From NCBI RefSeq assembly GCF_009931615.1, contig NZ_CP046620.1, positions 1,193,501-1,257,500 on the forward strand: a stretch of DNA of 64,000 nt, given 5' to 3'. The position numbers were made by a program, and so were the translations under genes. Below the pieces are notes generated by a model that saw only the letters and a program-made list of their open reading frames with translations, made no database searches and was not told the origin of the DNA. This stretch comes from Algicella marina. Its GTDB lineage: Bacteria; Pseudomonadota; Alphaproteobacteria; Rhodobacterales; Rhodobacteraceae. Positions 1 to 8,689 of this stretch are shown in pieces; within the stretch, counting starts at the first letter, position 1, and each line of letters opens with the position of its first letter.

Positions 1-711
1 GCGATCGAGGTCCGCGTATCCGTCGAAGGCTTCAAGGCCGATGAAGTCTTCGATCCGGCGGATGGTTTCGCGCGGGTTCGAACCGATGTCGCCGAAGGGA
101 ATGTAGAGGACGTTGTCGCCGAACACATCATCCCAAATCGGCACGTTGCTCAGGTAGTCGCCCCTGCTTTGGAAGAGATCGGCCTTCACACGGTGCTTCT
201 GCGAAAGATCCGGCTTCATTCCGATACCCATCGACAGGGCGGATACCATCCGCGCAACCGGCTCGCGCACGAAGATGATCACCTTCGCCGCGGGTGCCAA
301 GCGTTTGATTTCCTTCACCACTTCCTCACCGAGGAAGAAATAGTCCGGTGTGAATTCGCCGATCCTGCGATCCTTTGGCAGCACGTCGAAGACTTGCCGA
401 TACCAGTTCGTGTCAGGCGTGGCAGCACCCTTCGCGATGGCACGATAGGCCAGTGCGGAACGGAAATTGAGTTTGCGCAACTGCCGGTATGCCCGCCTGT
501 TCGCCTTCAATGCGTTCTTGCGGATGGCGTTCGGATACGTGATGCCCCGGTAGATGTTGTTGAAGAAATTGACTTCCTTGGTCATCGGCATCGCGGTTCC
601 CGGGTGCTGTTTCAGCATCGCGTGCAGCCATGTCGTCCCCGCCTTGTGGACGCCGGGGCACAGGTAATCGAACAACTCGTTCGTTGGGCGAAGGGGGGGC
701 GTCGATGCCAT
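1..711 (-). CDS. Sulfotransferase family protein (3' end outside window)
   Basis: PAPS-dependent sulfotransferase, transferring sulfate from phosphoadenosine phosphosulfate to an unknown acceptor (sugar, lipid or small molecule). The reverse strand reads open for 237 codons from an ATG at 711 and runs off the left edge. Seen: the 5'-phosphosulfate loop CPGVHKAGTTW at residues 18-28, an IGEFTPDYF segment at 117-125, and the 3'-phosphate motif VIIFVREPVARMVSALS at 144-160. No signal peptide or membrane segment is visible in the part present. It lies 43 bases downstream of the LOG-family gene on the same strand. The fold assignment is firm; the acceptor cannot be told from sequence. Confidence 0.85.
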   Translation of the reverse strand, partial: MASTPPLRPTNELFDYLCPGVHKAGTTWLHAMLKQHPGTAMPMTKEVNFFNNIYRGITYPNAIRKNALKANRRAYRQLRKLNFRSALAYRAIAKGAATPDTNWYRQVFDVLPKDRRIGEFTPDYFFLGEEVVKEIKRLAPAAKVIIFVREPVARMVSALSMGIGMKPDLSQKHRVKADLFQSRGDYLSNVPIWDDVFGDNVLYIPFGDIGSNPRETIRRIEDFIGLEAFDGYADLDR

Positions 712-754
712 AAGGTCTCTACCGATTGCTCTCTTTCTGCGCGTAGGCAATGGG

Positions 755-1315
755 CTAATGAATGCGCTTCTGCAAGGCTGCCATCAAATCCGGCACGCTG
801 CCTACTACCTGCAGGAGATCGCGGAACGACGGGTCGGCAAAGCCATTGTCCGTGATGTTGTCCAGCAGTGCCAGTAGCGGATCCCAGTATCCACGGGTGT
901 TAAGCAAATAGACCGGCTTCGTGTGCAGGCTGAGTTGTGCCCATGTCAGTACCTCGAACAACTCGTCCAGCGATCCGGGGCCGCCGGGCAGGGTAACGAT
1001 GGCATCGGCGTTCATGAACATCACCTTCTTGCGCTCATGCATCGTTTCCGTGACGACGAAGCTGGTAAGGTCGCGCTTGCCGACTTCCGCCCGCATCAGG
1101 TGAACCGGAATGACACCGAAGGTCTCGGCTCCGGCAAGCTGTGCCGCCCGCGCGACCGCGCCCATCAAGCCGACATCGCCAGCGCCATAGACGAGCCGCA
1201 GGCTGTTCTGCGCGAGGCTCTGGCCGAGTTCGGTCGCCGCCTCCATGAAGGCCGGGTCGTTTCCGGGTCGCGAGCCGCAGAATACGCAGACGGAAAATTG
1301 CGTTGCTTGAGGCAC
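755..1315 (-). CDS. LOG/TIGR00730 family Rossmann protein (nucleotide 5'-monophosphate phosphoribohydrolase-like)
   Basis: Family once labelled lysine decarboxylase; characterised LOG members cleave cytokinin riboside monophosphates or related nucleotides to base plus ribose phosphate. I chose the GTG at 1315, nine bases after AAGAGG, which gives 186 residues and starts just before the conserved SVCVFCGSRPG strand; a longer in-frame reading to 1603 would run into the divergent LysM gene. Motifs: YGAGDVGLMG (43-52; the family usually has YGGG) and PGGPGSLDE (110-118, the PGGxGTxxE nucleotide motif with Ser for Thr). Cytoplasmic, no signal peptide. The physiological substrate in this organism is unknown. 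Confidence 0.85.
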   Translation of the reverse strand: MPQATQFSVCVFCGSRPGNDPAFMEAATELGQSLAQNSLRLVYGAGDVGLMGAVARAAQLAGAETFGVIPVHLMRAEVGKRDLTSFVVTETMHERKKVMFMNADAIVTLPGGPGSLDELFEVLTWAQLSLHTKPVYLLNTRGYWDPLLALLDNITDNGFADPSFRDLLQVVGSVPDLMAALQKRIH

Positions 1316-1441
1316 TGCCTGTATCCTCTTGTCTTGTAAAGGTTTCGTATTTCGCGCATTTTGGCTGGCAATTGCCGGGAACGCGAGTGGTTTCCGCATG
1401 CCTGGACAGAAAGGCACCGGAATGGGAGTTCGGGAGTAGGG

Positions 1442-2914
1442 ATGACTGGGGCCGAAAGTGACAGCGCCACCTCGGGCGTGAAACGGGCCGGGACCGGCAA
1501 GATCATTGCCGTGGTCCTGCTGTTGTTTGGCGTCATCGGCTATGTGGCCGACCCGCTTGGCTGGCGCACGATGCCCGACGATGCCTCCCCTGAAACCGCT
1601 CAAGGTACAGAAACACCTGTTCAGGCCGCCACGGTGGCGTCCGATGGGGCAGCGGCTGATGGGACGGCCGCAGCGACGGGTTCGGAGAGTGACGCGCCCG
1701 CAATTGCCGGATCGGAAGACGCGGCAGAAACTGTGTCGGCCGAAGAGACCACGACGGCCCGACCTTCTACAACGGATGAAACCGGAGAACAGCCCACGGC
1801 TGTGCCCGCAGTCGAGGATATAGTGGGGGAAACGCCATCACCTGACGCGGCACAATCGCCAGGCGAAGGTGAGGAGGTTGCTGTGGCAACCACCGAGCCG
1901 GGATCGGATGCGAATGCTTCCGCTGAAGACGAGGCAGCAGAGGCCACGGCGCCAGTGGCGACAAGCGATATCGGTGAGGAGATCGCCGCCACCACACCGG
2001 CGGACAGCAATGACGTTGTCATCGAGCCGGGGGACGACCCGGAGGTCGACGAGAGCGAGCCGTCAGCGGCGGCCCGCCCCCTCACACCGGACAATGAAGC
2101 GCCGGGCCTGCCCGAATTCGATCTCGTGCGTGTCGACGAGCGCGGCGGCGGTGTCGTTGCCGGTCGTGCGGAACCCGGCACCGTTGTCCGCGTGATGGCC
2201 GGCGGATCCGAAATCGCCACGGCCGAGGCGGATTCCCGCGGAGAATTCGTCGCCTTTATCCAGACACCTGCCTCCAACGAAGGCCTGATCCTGTCATTGC
2301 TGGCAGAAAATCAGGCCGGTGAACTGGCGGAAGGCGTCAAGACCGTGTTGCTGCTGCCCGTAAGTGCCGAGGACGGCACCGAGGCGGCGCCGGCCGTATT
2401 GCGCAAGGACGGCCCCGGCGAGGTGGTTCGGGTTACGGCCCCTGGCGGGCTTGGAAAAGTCTCAAGCGTGACGCTGGATGCGATCACCTATGATAGCGCC
2501 GGTGCGGTGGTTCTCTCGGGCCGCAGCCCGCGGGAACAGACCATCCGCATCTATGTCGACGGTGCGGCCGTGAAGGATGTTGCCAGTCGTGCGGACGGCA
2601 CTTGGGATGCAAAACTAGATGAGGTCGAGGAAGGCCGCTACATACTGCGCGTCGATGCGCTTGCGGCGGATGGCAGTGTCGATAGCCGGGTCGAGAGCCC
2701 GTTCCAGCGGGTTTTTCCGGAACTGGCGGCACAGGCATCGCTGTCGGAGATCACCGTGCAACCGGGAAACACGCTCTGGGTGATGGCAGAGGAACGCTAT
2801 GGTAACGGTTTCAGCTATACCCAGATTTTCGCCGCCAACCGCAACCTTATCCGTGATCCCGACCTGATCTATCCCGGCCAGATTTTCAGCCTGCCGGATG
2901 CGCCGCAGGAGTAG
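1442..2914 (+). CDS. Membrane-anchored LysM-domain protein with acidic spacer
   Basis: Predicted 490-residue envelope protein. Residues about 20-37 form one membrane segment (KIIAVVLLLFGVIGYVA), followed by a roughly 180-residue low-complexity region rich in Ala, Glu, Thr and Asp that looks extended and flexible. Then come Ig-like beta segments (from LPEFDLVRVDERGGGVVAG) and a C-terminal LysM domain beginning ITVQPGNTLWVMAEERYG and ending IYPGQIFSLP. This layout suggests an inner-membrane anchor reaching peptidoglycan. The ATG at 1442 follows GGGAGTAGGG; an in-frame start at 1361 is possible but less natural and lies in the divergent leader. Exact role unknown; LysM itself binds N-acetylglucosamine glycans. 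Confidence 0.8.
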   Translation: MTGAESDSATSGVKRAGTGKIIAVVLLLFGVIGYVADPLGWRTMPDDASPETAQGTETPVQAATVASDGAAADGTAAATGSESDAPAIAGSEDAAETVSAEETTTARPSTTDETGEQPTAVPAVEDIVGETPSPDAAQSPGEGEEVAVATTEPGSDANASAEDEAAEATAPVATSDIGEEIAATTPADSNDVVIEPGDDPEVDESEPSAAARPLTPDNEAPGLPEFDLVRVDERGGGVVAGRAEPGTVVRVMAGGSEIATAEADSRGEFVAFIQTPASNEGLILSLLAENQAGELAEGVKTVLLLPVSAEDGTEAAPAVLRKDGPGEVVRVTAPGGLGKVSSVTLDAITYDSAGAVVLSGRSPREQTIRIYVDGAAVKDVASRADGTWDAKLDEVEEGRYILRVDALAADGSVDSRVESPFQRVFPELAAQASLSEITVQPGNTLWVMAEERYGNGFSYTQIFAANRNLIRDPDLIYPGQIFSLPDAPQE

Positions 2915-2932
2915 GACAGCGTCGGTGGACAA

Positions 2933-2973
2933 TTTCCGGGGTACTGCCTAAATACAACGGGCACTGCCGGAAA
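2933..2973 (+). other. Inverted repeat overlapping the ABC exporter ribosome binding site
   Basis: TTTCCGG (2933-2939) and CCGGAAA (2967-2973) are perfect 7-base inverted arms separated by 27 bases. The right arm overlaps the GGAAAGAG Shine-Dalgarno-like stretch before the ATG at 2981, so folding could limit ribosome access. The long loop makes this only a candidate. Confidence 0.3.
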
Positions 2974-2980
2974 GAGCCAT

Positions 2981-4834
2981 ATGACAGACACATCCGAAGC
3001 CACGGCTGCCCCCGACGCGGCCGAAGCGAGACCGAATGCGACCACCGAAGGCAGGAGCGCCATGCGCACTGTCCGCAAGGTCGGCCCCTATCTCTGGCCG
3101 GAAGGTCGGACGGACGTAAAGATCCGGGTTGTGCTGGCAATGATCGCGCTGGTGCTGGGCAAGGTGGTGACTGTGGCGATCCCGGCCTTTTTCGGCGCGG
3201 CGGTGGATTCGCTGGCGCCGGAGAACGGTGACACGGCCTTTCTGCTGATCTCCTCCAGTGTCGGTTTGGTGCTGGCCTACGGTGCCATGCGGCTGGCCTC
3301 CGTCGGTTTCAATCAGTTGCGCGATGCGGTCTTTGCCCGTGTCGGGCAGGGGGCACTGCGCCAACTGGCGCTGGAAACCTTCCGGCATATCCACGCGCTG
3401 AGTCTGCGCTATCACATCACCCGCAAGACAGGCGGACTTTCGCGGATCATCGAGCGCGGAGTGAAGGGCGTAGAGTTCCTGCTGCGCTTCCTGCTGTTCT
3501 CAATGGGCCCTCTGGCGCTGGAATTGCTGTTTGTCTGCGGCATCTTCTTCTTCGCATTCGGTGTCAGCTATCTTCTCGTCGTCGCGCTGACCATCGCACT
3601 CTATGTCTGGTTTACGTTTGCGGTCACGGAATGGCGGGTGAAGATCCGCAAGGAGATGAACGACCAGGACACCAATGCCAATCAGAAGGCCATCGACAGC
3701 CTGCTGAACTTCGAGACCGTCAAATATTTCGGGGCCGAGGGCCGCGAGGCGGAACGCTATGACCAGTCGATGGCCGGTTACGAAACCGCGGCAGTCAAGA
3801 CTCTAAAATCGCTTGCTTTTCTCAACTTCGGCCAATCGGTTCTGATCACAGGCGGGCTGGTTGCGGTTATGCTGATGGGCGCACTCGCCGTGGGCCGGGG
3901 GGATCTCACTGTCGGCCAGTTCGTCATGATCAATGCCTACATGGTGCAGATCACGATGCCGTTGAATTTTCTCGGTACCGTCTACCGCGAGATCAGGCAG
4001 GCGCTGGTCGATATGGGTGACATGTTCGACCTTCTGGAACAGCCGGCCGAGATATCCGACAAGCCGGGCGCACCGGCGCTGGCGGTTTCCGGAGGGCGCA
4101 TTACCTTCGACGGCGTGCGCTTCGGCTACAACGGCAATCGCACGATCCTGCACAAGCTGGACCTGGACGTGCAACCGGGCCAGACTGTTGCGGTCGTCGG
4201 TCCCTCCGGTTCCGGCAAATCGACCATCGGACGGCTTCTGTTCCGCTTCTACGATGTCGAGGCCGGGGCTCTGCGCATCGATGGCCAGGATGTGCGCGAT
4301 GTAACACAGGAAAGCCTGCGCTCTCAGATCGGCGTTGTGCCTCAGGATACGGTGCTGTTCAACGACACCATCGGCTACAACATCGCCTACGGCCGCCCGG
4401 AGGCGGGACAGGATGCCGTGGAGGCCGCGGCCCGTTCCGCACAAATTCACGACTTCATCATGAGCCTGCCGGAAGGTTACGATACTACGGTTGGCGAACG
4501 GGGTCTGAAACTGTCAGGCGGCGAGAAGCAGCGCGTGGGGATCGCGCGGACGCTGCTGAAGAACCCGCCCATCCTGTTGCTGGACGAGGCGACCTCCGCC
4601 CTCGATACGGAAACCGAGCGGGATATTCAGGACAGCCTTCGCGCCATGGGTGAGGGCCGCAGTGTCATCACCATCGCCCATCGCCTTTCCACCGTCGTTC
4701 ATGCCGACAAGATCGTGGTGCTTGAACAGGGGCATGTGGTCGAGGAAGGCACGCACGAGAGCCTGCTGGCCCGTGGGGGTCGCTATGCCCGCATGTGGGC
4801 AACCCAGCAGTCCGAGGAAAGCGACGCCGCCTGA
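2981..4834 (+). CDS. Atm1/HMT1-type ABC exporter (fused permease and ATPase)
   Basis: Half-transporter of 617 residues: an N-terminal six-helix exporter domain (about 45-340) and a C-terminal ATPase (about 365-600). Seen: the family-typical insert DQDTNANQKAIDSLLNFETVKYFGAE region, Walker A GPSGSGKST, Q-loop VVPQDT, signature LSGGEKQRVGIAR, Walker B ILLLDEATSALD, and the switch His in TIAHRLS. Atm1-class proteins export glutathione-linked sulfur or metal conjugates and support Fe-S maturation or heavy-metal tolerance; that role here is inferred from family. It probably works as a homodimer in the inner membrane. It converges on the RND pump gene, with a hairpin in the gap. Confidence 0.9.
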   Translation: MTDTSEATAAPDAAEARPNATTEGRSAMRTVRKVGPYLWPEGRTDVKIRVVLAMIALVLGKVVTVAIPAFFGAAVDSLAPENGDTAFLLISSSVGLVLAYGAMRLASVGFNQLRDAVFARVGQGALRQLALETFRHIHALSLRYHITRKTGGLSRIIERGVKGVEFLLRFLLFSMGPLALELLFVCGIFFFAFGVSYLLVVALTIALYVWFTFAVTEWRVKIRKEMNDQDTNANQKAIDSLLNFETVKYFGAEGREAERYDQSMAGYETAAVKTLKSLAFLNFGQSVLITGGLVAVMLMGALAVGRGDLTVGQFVMINAYMVQITMPLNFLGTVYREIRQALVDMGDMFDLLEQPAEISDKPGAPALAVSGGRITFDGVRFGYNGNRTILHKLDLDVQPGQTVAVVGPSGSGKSTIGRLLFRFYDVEAGALRIDGQDVRDVTQESLRSQIGVVPQDTVLFNDTIGYNIAYGRPEAGQDAVEAAARSAQIHDFIMSLPEGYDTTVGERGLKLSGGEKQRVGIARTLLKNPPILLLDEATSALDTETERDIQDSLRAMGEGRSVITIAHRLSTVVHADKIVVLEQGHVVEEGTHESLLARGGRYARMWATQQSEESDAA

Positions 4835-4889
4835 CGAGGCCGCAGAGAGCCGCAGGCCAGCCGGACTGATTTGGAATGGGGCGGCCTTC

Positions 4890-4922
4890 GCCCGCTGCCC
4901 GGCCGGAAGGCTTCCAGCGGGC
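4890..4922. terminator. Candidate bidirectional terminator hairpin
   Basis: GCCCGCTG (4890-4897) pairs perfectly with CAGCGGGC (4915-4922) around an inner CCGGCCGG. It sits in the 96-base gap between two convergent genes, where a bidirectional terminator is expected. There is no clear U-tract on either side, so Rho-independent activity is uncertain. Confidence 0.55.
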
Positions 4923-4930
4923 AGCCGTTG

Positions 4931-7900
4931 TTATTCAGCGGCGCGTGGCTTGCCCATGAAGATCGGACGTTCCAGACGGATCACCGGTTCTTCCTCGACC
5001 CAGTCGATTGCCTGGCCGCGTGTCTTGCGACTGTCGCGGTTCAACCGTCTGTCACGCGAGATACGGGCATCGCGGCCACGCAGTGTGGCAAGCGCCAGCA
5101 TCATCGCCCCGTAGGCACCTTTCGAGGCCCATACGCGCACAGCCAGCAGGGCCGGGGTGACGATCAGCGTCAGAATCGTGGCGAGGCCGAGGCCGAAGAC
5201 GACCGCCGTCGCCAACTGTTTCCACCAGAGCGAGGTCGGTGCATCGATATCATAGCCACCGTTGACGAAATCCACTGACAGGCCGATGACCATCGGCGTC
5301 AGTCCGGCTATGGTGGTAATCGTGGTCAGCAGCACCGGACGGATACGAGCCTCTGCGGTGCGGGTGATCGCCTCCAGTCGCGGCATGTACTGGCTGAATT
5401 CCTGATAGGTGTCGATCAACACGATATTGTTGTTCACCACGATGCCGGCCAGCGCGACGATGCCGGTGCCTGTCATGATCACCGAGAAGGGTTGGCCCAT
5501 GACCAGCATGCCGATCAGGCAGCCGGTGACCGACATCACCACGGCGAGCAGTACGAGCACGGAGTTGTAGACCGAGTTGAACTGCGTCAGCAGGATCACG
5601 AACATCAGCCCTAGCGCACCTGTGAAGGCGGACCCAAGGAACTCCTGGCTTTCCTTCTCGTCCTCCTGATCCCCTGTCCACTCGTAGGTGACGGCAGCAG
5701 GCAATGTACCAGCGCTGAGCCAATCGGTGATCAGCTCGATGCGGTCACCGGGCGTCACGGGCCTGATGGCGATCTCTTCGCCGCCATCGAGAACGGCCTG
5801 CAGGTCGGCCGCGCTGGCCCCATTCTCCGCCGAGATGATGTTGAAATAGGCCTTGTCGGTCAGAAACGGAAACAGCGCATACATGGGCCCCTGTTTCGTC
5901 TGAACGAGATCATAACCGTCGGCCGGGTCTTCAACAGTGCTCAGCAGCCCGAGGCTCTCGGAAGTGGTGGTGACGGTGCCGTCCTCCGCTTCCTCGCTGT
6001 GCAGGCGGACAAGGGCGGAATAACCCGCCTCGACATCGGCCTTCACGTCGAAATAGCGGCTGCCGTCAATGCGGTCGATCTTGCCAAGTTTCTCTACCGG
6101 CTCGCGGGAAATGAAGTTGGACAGCGGCACCAGCCCATCAGCCGTGCGCACGCGCAACGTATCGAGCGTTGATAGACGGCGATCGGCCTCCGGCAATCTG
6201 ACCCGGATGTCGATCTCCTCGTCGGAACTGTCGACCCGCATGGTGTCGAGCGTCAGTCCTCGGGTGACGAGTTGGACCATGGCGCCAACGGTGGCGACAT
6301 CCGCGCCGAAGCGCCCGGCCTTTTCCACGTCGACATTGATCTGCCAGTCGATGCCGGGCAGGGGGCGGGTATCCTCGATGTCCCGAAGGCCGGGAACCGT
6401 TTGGAAATGTTCCCGTGCCGCGGCCGTCGCAGCCTGCAACTCTTCCCAGTCATTGGATTTCAGGCGCAGGTGGACCGGCTTGCCAGAGGCCGGGCCCATG
6501 GCCGCGTCCTTGATCTCGGCGGCAATGCCCGGGATCTGCGACAAGCGGTCGTTAATCTCCGACAAAATAGCATGGCCGCGCAACTCCGGCCCGCCGGCAT
6601 AGCGTTCCTGCCACGGATCGAGTTCGATCTGGACCTGGCCAACGGCGTCGATGGGGGCCTGCTCGCCGCCGGTGTTCTGGTTCAGACCGCCGGAGCCGGC
6701 GAAGGCAAACATAGATTTGACGCCGGGAACATCGGCGATATGGCCCTCGACTTCCCGGACAAACGCGTCCTTTTCCTCCAGGCTCAGGTTGCCGCGTGCA
6801 CGCACATAGGCGATTGCCCGTTCCGGCTCGCTCTCCACGAAAAATTCGACACCGTTGTTGTTCTCGCCGAAGTAGCTGAATACGCCGATGATGAAGATCG
6901 CCACGGCGGCGATGGACACGAAAGGCATGACCGGATTGCCGGCGATGAAATGGATGAAATGGCCAAACGCCGTGCGCCGGTAACCTGCCTTCTCCACCTT
7001 GTCTCTCTGCGCCGGCATCAGCGACCCGCCGATGGTGGAAAGAGCCATCCAGGCGAGTGCGAAGAGGACAAGACCGGGCACAAGCTGACCGCCCAGCATC
7101 ATCGTGAAGGCAACATACAGCACGGCAATCGGCACAAAGGTCAGCAAGGCGCGCACGAGCCAAGGCAAGCTGCGGCGCAGGGAGTTGGCGCCACGGTTGA
7201 TGGAGCGAGAAAGCCGTCCGGCAATACCGCCGACCACCGGCAGATAGACCAGTGCCACGATCAGCGAGGCTGACAGCACGAAGATCAGAGTGACAGGCAG
7301 ATTGCCCATGAACTCTCCCGCCACACCGGGCCAGAACAGCATCGGCAGGAACGCGCAGAGCGTCGTGGCGGTAGATGAGATGATCGGCCAGAACATGCGT
7401 TTTGCGGCGGCGGCATAAGCCCGCATTGGCCCCATGCCCTTCTGGATCTCCTTATCCGCGTATTCGACAACGACGATGGCTCCGTCGACCAGCATTCCGA
7501 CAGCCAGAATCAGACCGAACATGACAATGTTGGAAATCGAGATGCCGAAGACGTTCAACAACGCGAAGCACAGCATGAACGACGTCGGGATCGCGAATCC
7601 GACCAGCAGGGCCGAGCGGACGCCGAGCGCGCCCAGCACCACGATCATCACCAGTGCTATGGCTGTCAGCACCGAAGCTTCAAGCTGGCTGACCATACTG
7701 GCCACTTCCTTGGAGGTATCCATGGAAAACTCGACGCGGATCGCTTCGCGCAATTCCTCTGGCCATTCGGCGACTGAGGCGGACACCGTTTCCCGCACCG
7801 TGCTGGCCGTTTCGATGACATTGAAGCCCTTGCGCTTGACGATCTGCAGCGCGACCGTCTTTTCACCGTTGTAGCGGGCGGTGCCCTCGGCATCCTCGAA

Positions 7901-8689
7901 GGTCAGGCGGATGTCGGCCAGATCGCCAAGGGTGATCACACGGTCGCCGTTGACCTTCACTGGCAGGCCATAGACGTCCGAGACATCATCGAAGGCAGAC
8001 GGAATCTTGACGGAGAAAGCACCGGATGCGCTTTCCACTTCACCGGCGGCGATCAACTGGTTGTTGTTGACGACGACGTTCAGCAGTTCACCGGCCGTCA
8101 CGTTATAGGCTTCGAGTTTCAGCGGGTCGATCAGAACCTCGACCATCTCGTCCCGGTGGCCGGCCAGCCCCGCCTCCAGCACCGATGGCAGGCTCTCGAC
8201 ATCATCCTGAAGGTCTTTCAGAACACGCAGCAATGTCCGCTCCGGCACCGCCCCGGAAAGCGAGACGACGAGGATCGGGAATTCCGAGAAGTTGATCTCG
8301 TTGATGGAGTACTGCTCCGCCCCGTCGGGAAAATCGGCTTCGGCGTTGCTGACCTTGTCGCGCACATCTGCCAATGTCGCGGACTTGTCCCAGCCGAACT
8401 CGAACTCCAGCGCCACGCCGGCATAACCTTCGGACGCAGTGGCCGTGATGTTCTTCAGCCCGTCGAGATCTCGCAGGTTCGTTTCAAGAGGCTTCACCAG
8501 CAGCTTTTCCGAATCCTCGGCGGAGATGCCGGGGAAGGGCACGGAGACGAAAAGGACCGGCACCTCGATATCCGGCTCGCCTTCTTTCGGCAGGCCAATA
8601 TAGGAGTAGATGCCGGCCGTGATCGACAAGATCACGAAGGCTATGATCATACGGGCTCGGCCGCTGGCCCAATCGACGATACCGGTCAT
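4931..8689 (-). CDS. RND-family efflux transporter, inner-membrane pump
   Basis: 1252-residue AcrB-type (HAE family) proton-driven exporter. It begins with the usual first helix (MTGIVDWASGRARMIIAFVI) and has two repeats of periplasmic loops plus membrane bundles. In the TM4 region it reads MLVDGAIVVVEYADKE, so one of the two proton-relay aspartates of AcrB is Gly. The TM10 region reads IVVNNNIVLIDTY, without the AcrB lysine; both patterns occur in other RND branches. Its start overlaps the adaptor stop by four bases (ATGA), so the two are co-translated. A TolC-like outer-membrane partner is not in the window. Substrate unknown. Confidence 0.9.
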   Translation of the reverse strand: MTGIVDWASGRARMIIAFVILSITAGIYSYIGLPKEGEPDIEVPVLFVSVPFPGISAEDSEKLLVKPLETNLRDLDGLKNITATASEGYAGVALEFEFGWDKSATLADVRDKVSNAEADFPDGAEQYSINEINFSEFPILVVSLSGAVPERTLLRVLKDLQDDVESLPSVLEAGLAGHRDEMVEVLIDPLKLEAYNVTAGELLNVVVNNNQLIAAGEVESASGAFSVKIPSAFDDVSDVYGLPVKVNGDRVITLGDLADIRLTFEDAEGTARYNGEKTVALQIVKRKGFNVIETASTVRETVSASVAEWPEELREAIRVEFSMDTSKEVASMVSQLEASVLTAIALVMIVVLGALGVRSALLVGFAIPTSFMLCFALLNVFGISISNIVMFGLILAVGMLVDGAIVVVEYADKEIQKGMGPMRAYAAAAKRMFWPIISSTATTLCAFLPMLFWPGVAGEFMGNLPVTLIFVLSASLIVALVYLPVVGGIAGRLSRSINRGANSLRRSLPWLVRALLTFVPIAVLYVAFTMMLGGQLVPGLVLFALAWMALSTIGGSLMPAQRDKVEKAGYRRTAFGHFIHFIAGNPVMPFVSIAAVAIFIIGVFSYFGENNNGVEFFVESEPERAIAYVRARGNLSLEEKDAFVREVEGHIADVPGVKSMFAFAGSGGLNQNTGGEQAPIDAVGQVQIELDPWQERYAGGPELRGHAILSEINDRLSQIPGIAAEIKDAAMGPASGKPVHLRLKSNDWEELQAATAAAREHFQTVPGLRDIEDTRPLPGIDWQINVDVEKAGRFGADVATVGAMVQLVTRGLTLDTMRVDSSDEEIDIRVRLPEADRRLSTLDTLRVRTADGLVPLSNFISREPVEKLGKIDRIDGSRYFDVKADVEAGYSALVRLHSEEAEDGTVTTTSESLGLLSTVEDPADGYDLVQTKQGPMYALFPFLTDKAYFNIISAENGASAADLQAVLDGGEEIAIRPVTPGDRIELITDWLSAGTLPAAVTYEWTGDQEDEKESQEFLGSAFTGALGLMFVILLTQFNSVYNSVLVLLAVVMSVTGCLIGMLVMGQPFSVIMTGTGIVALAGIVVNNNIVLIDTYQEFSQYMPRLEAITRTAEARIRPVLLTTITTIAGLTPMVIGLSVDFVNGGYDIDAPTSLWWKQLATAVVFGLGLATILTLIVTPALLAVRVWASKGAYGAMMLALATLRGRDARISRDRRLNRDSRKTRGQAIDWVEEEPVIRLERPIFMGKPRAAE

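Noticed and set aside
755-1315. Lysine decarboxylase
   Set aside because: The old family label is misleading; the PGGxGTxxE motif is that of LOG-type phosphoribohydrolases.
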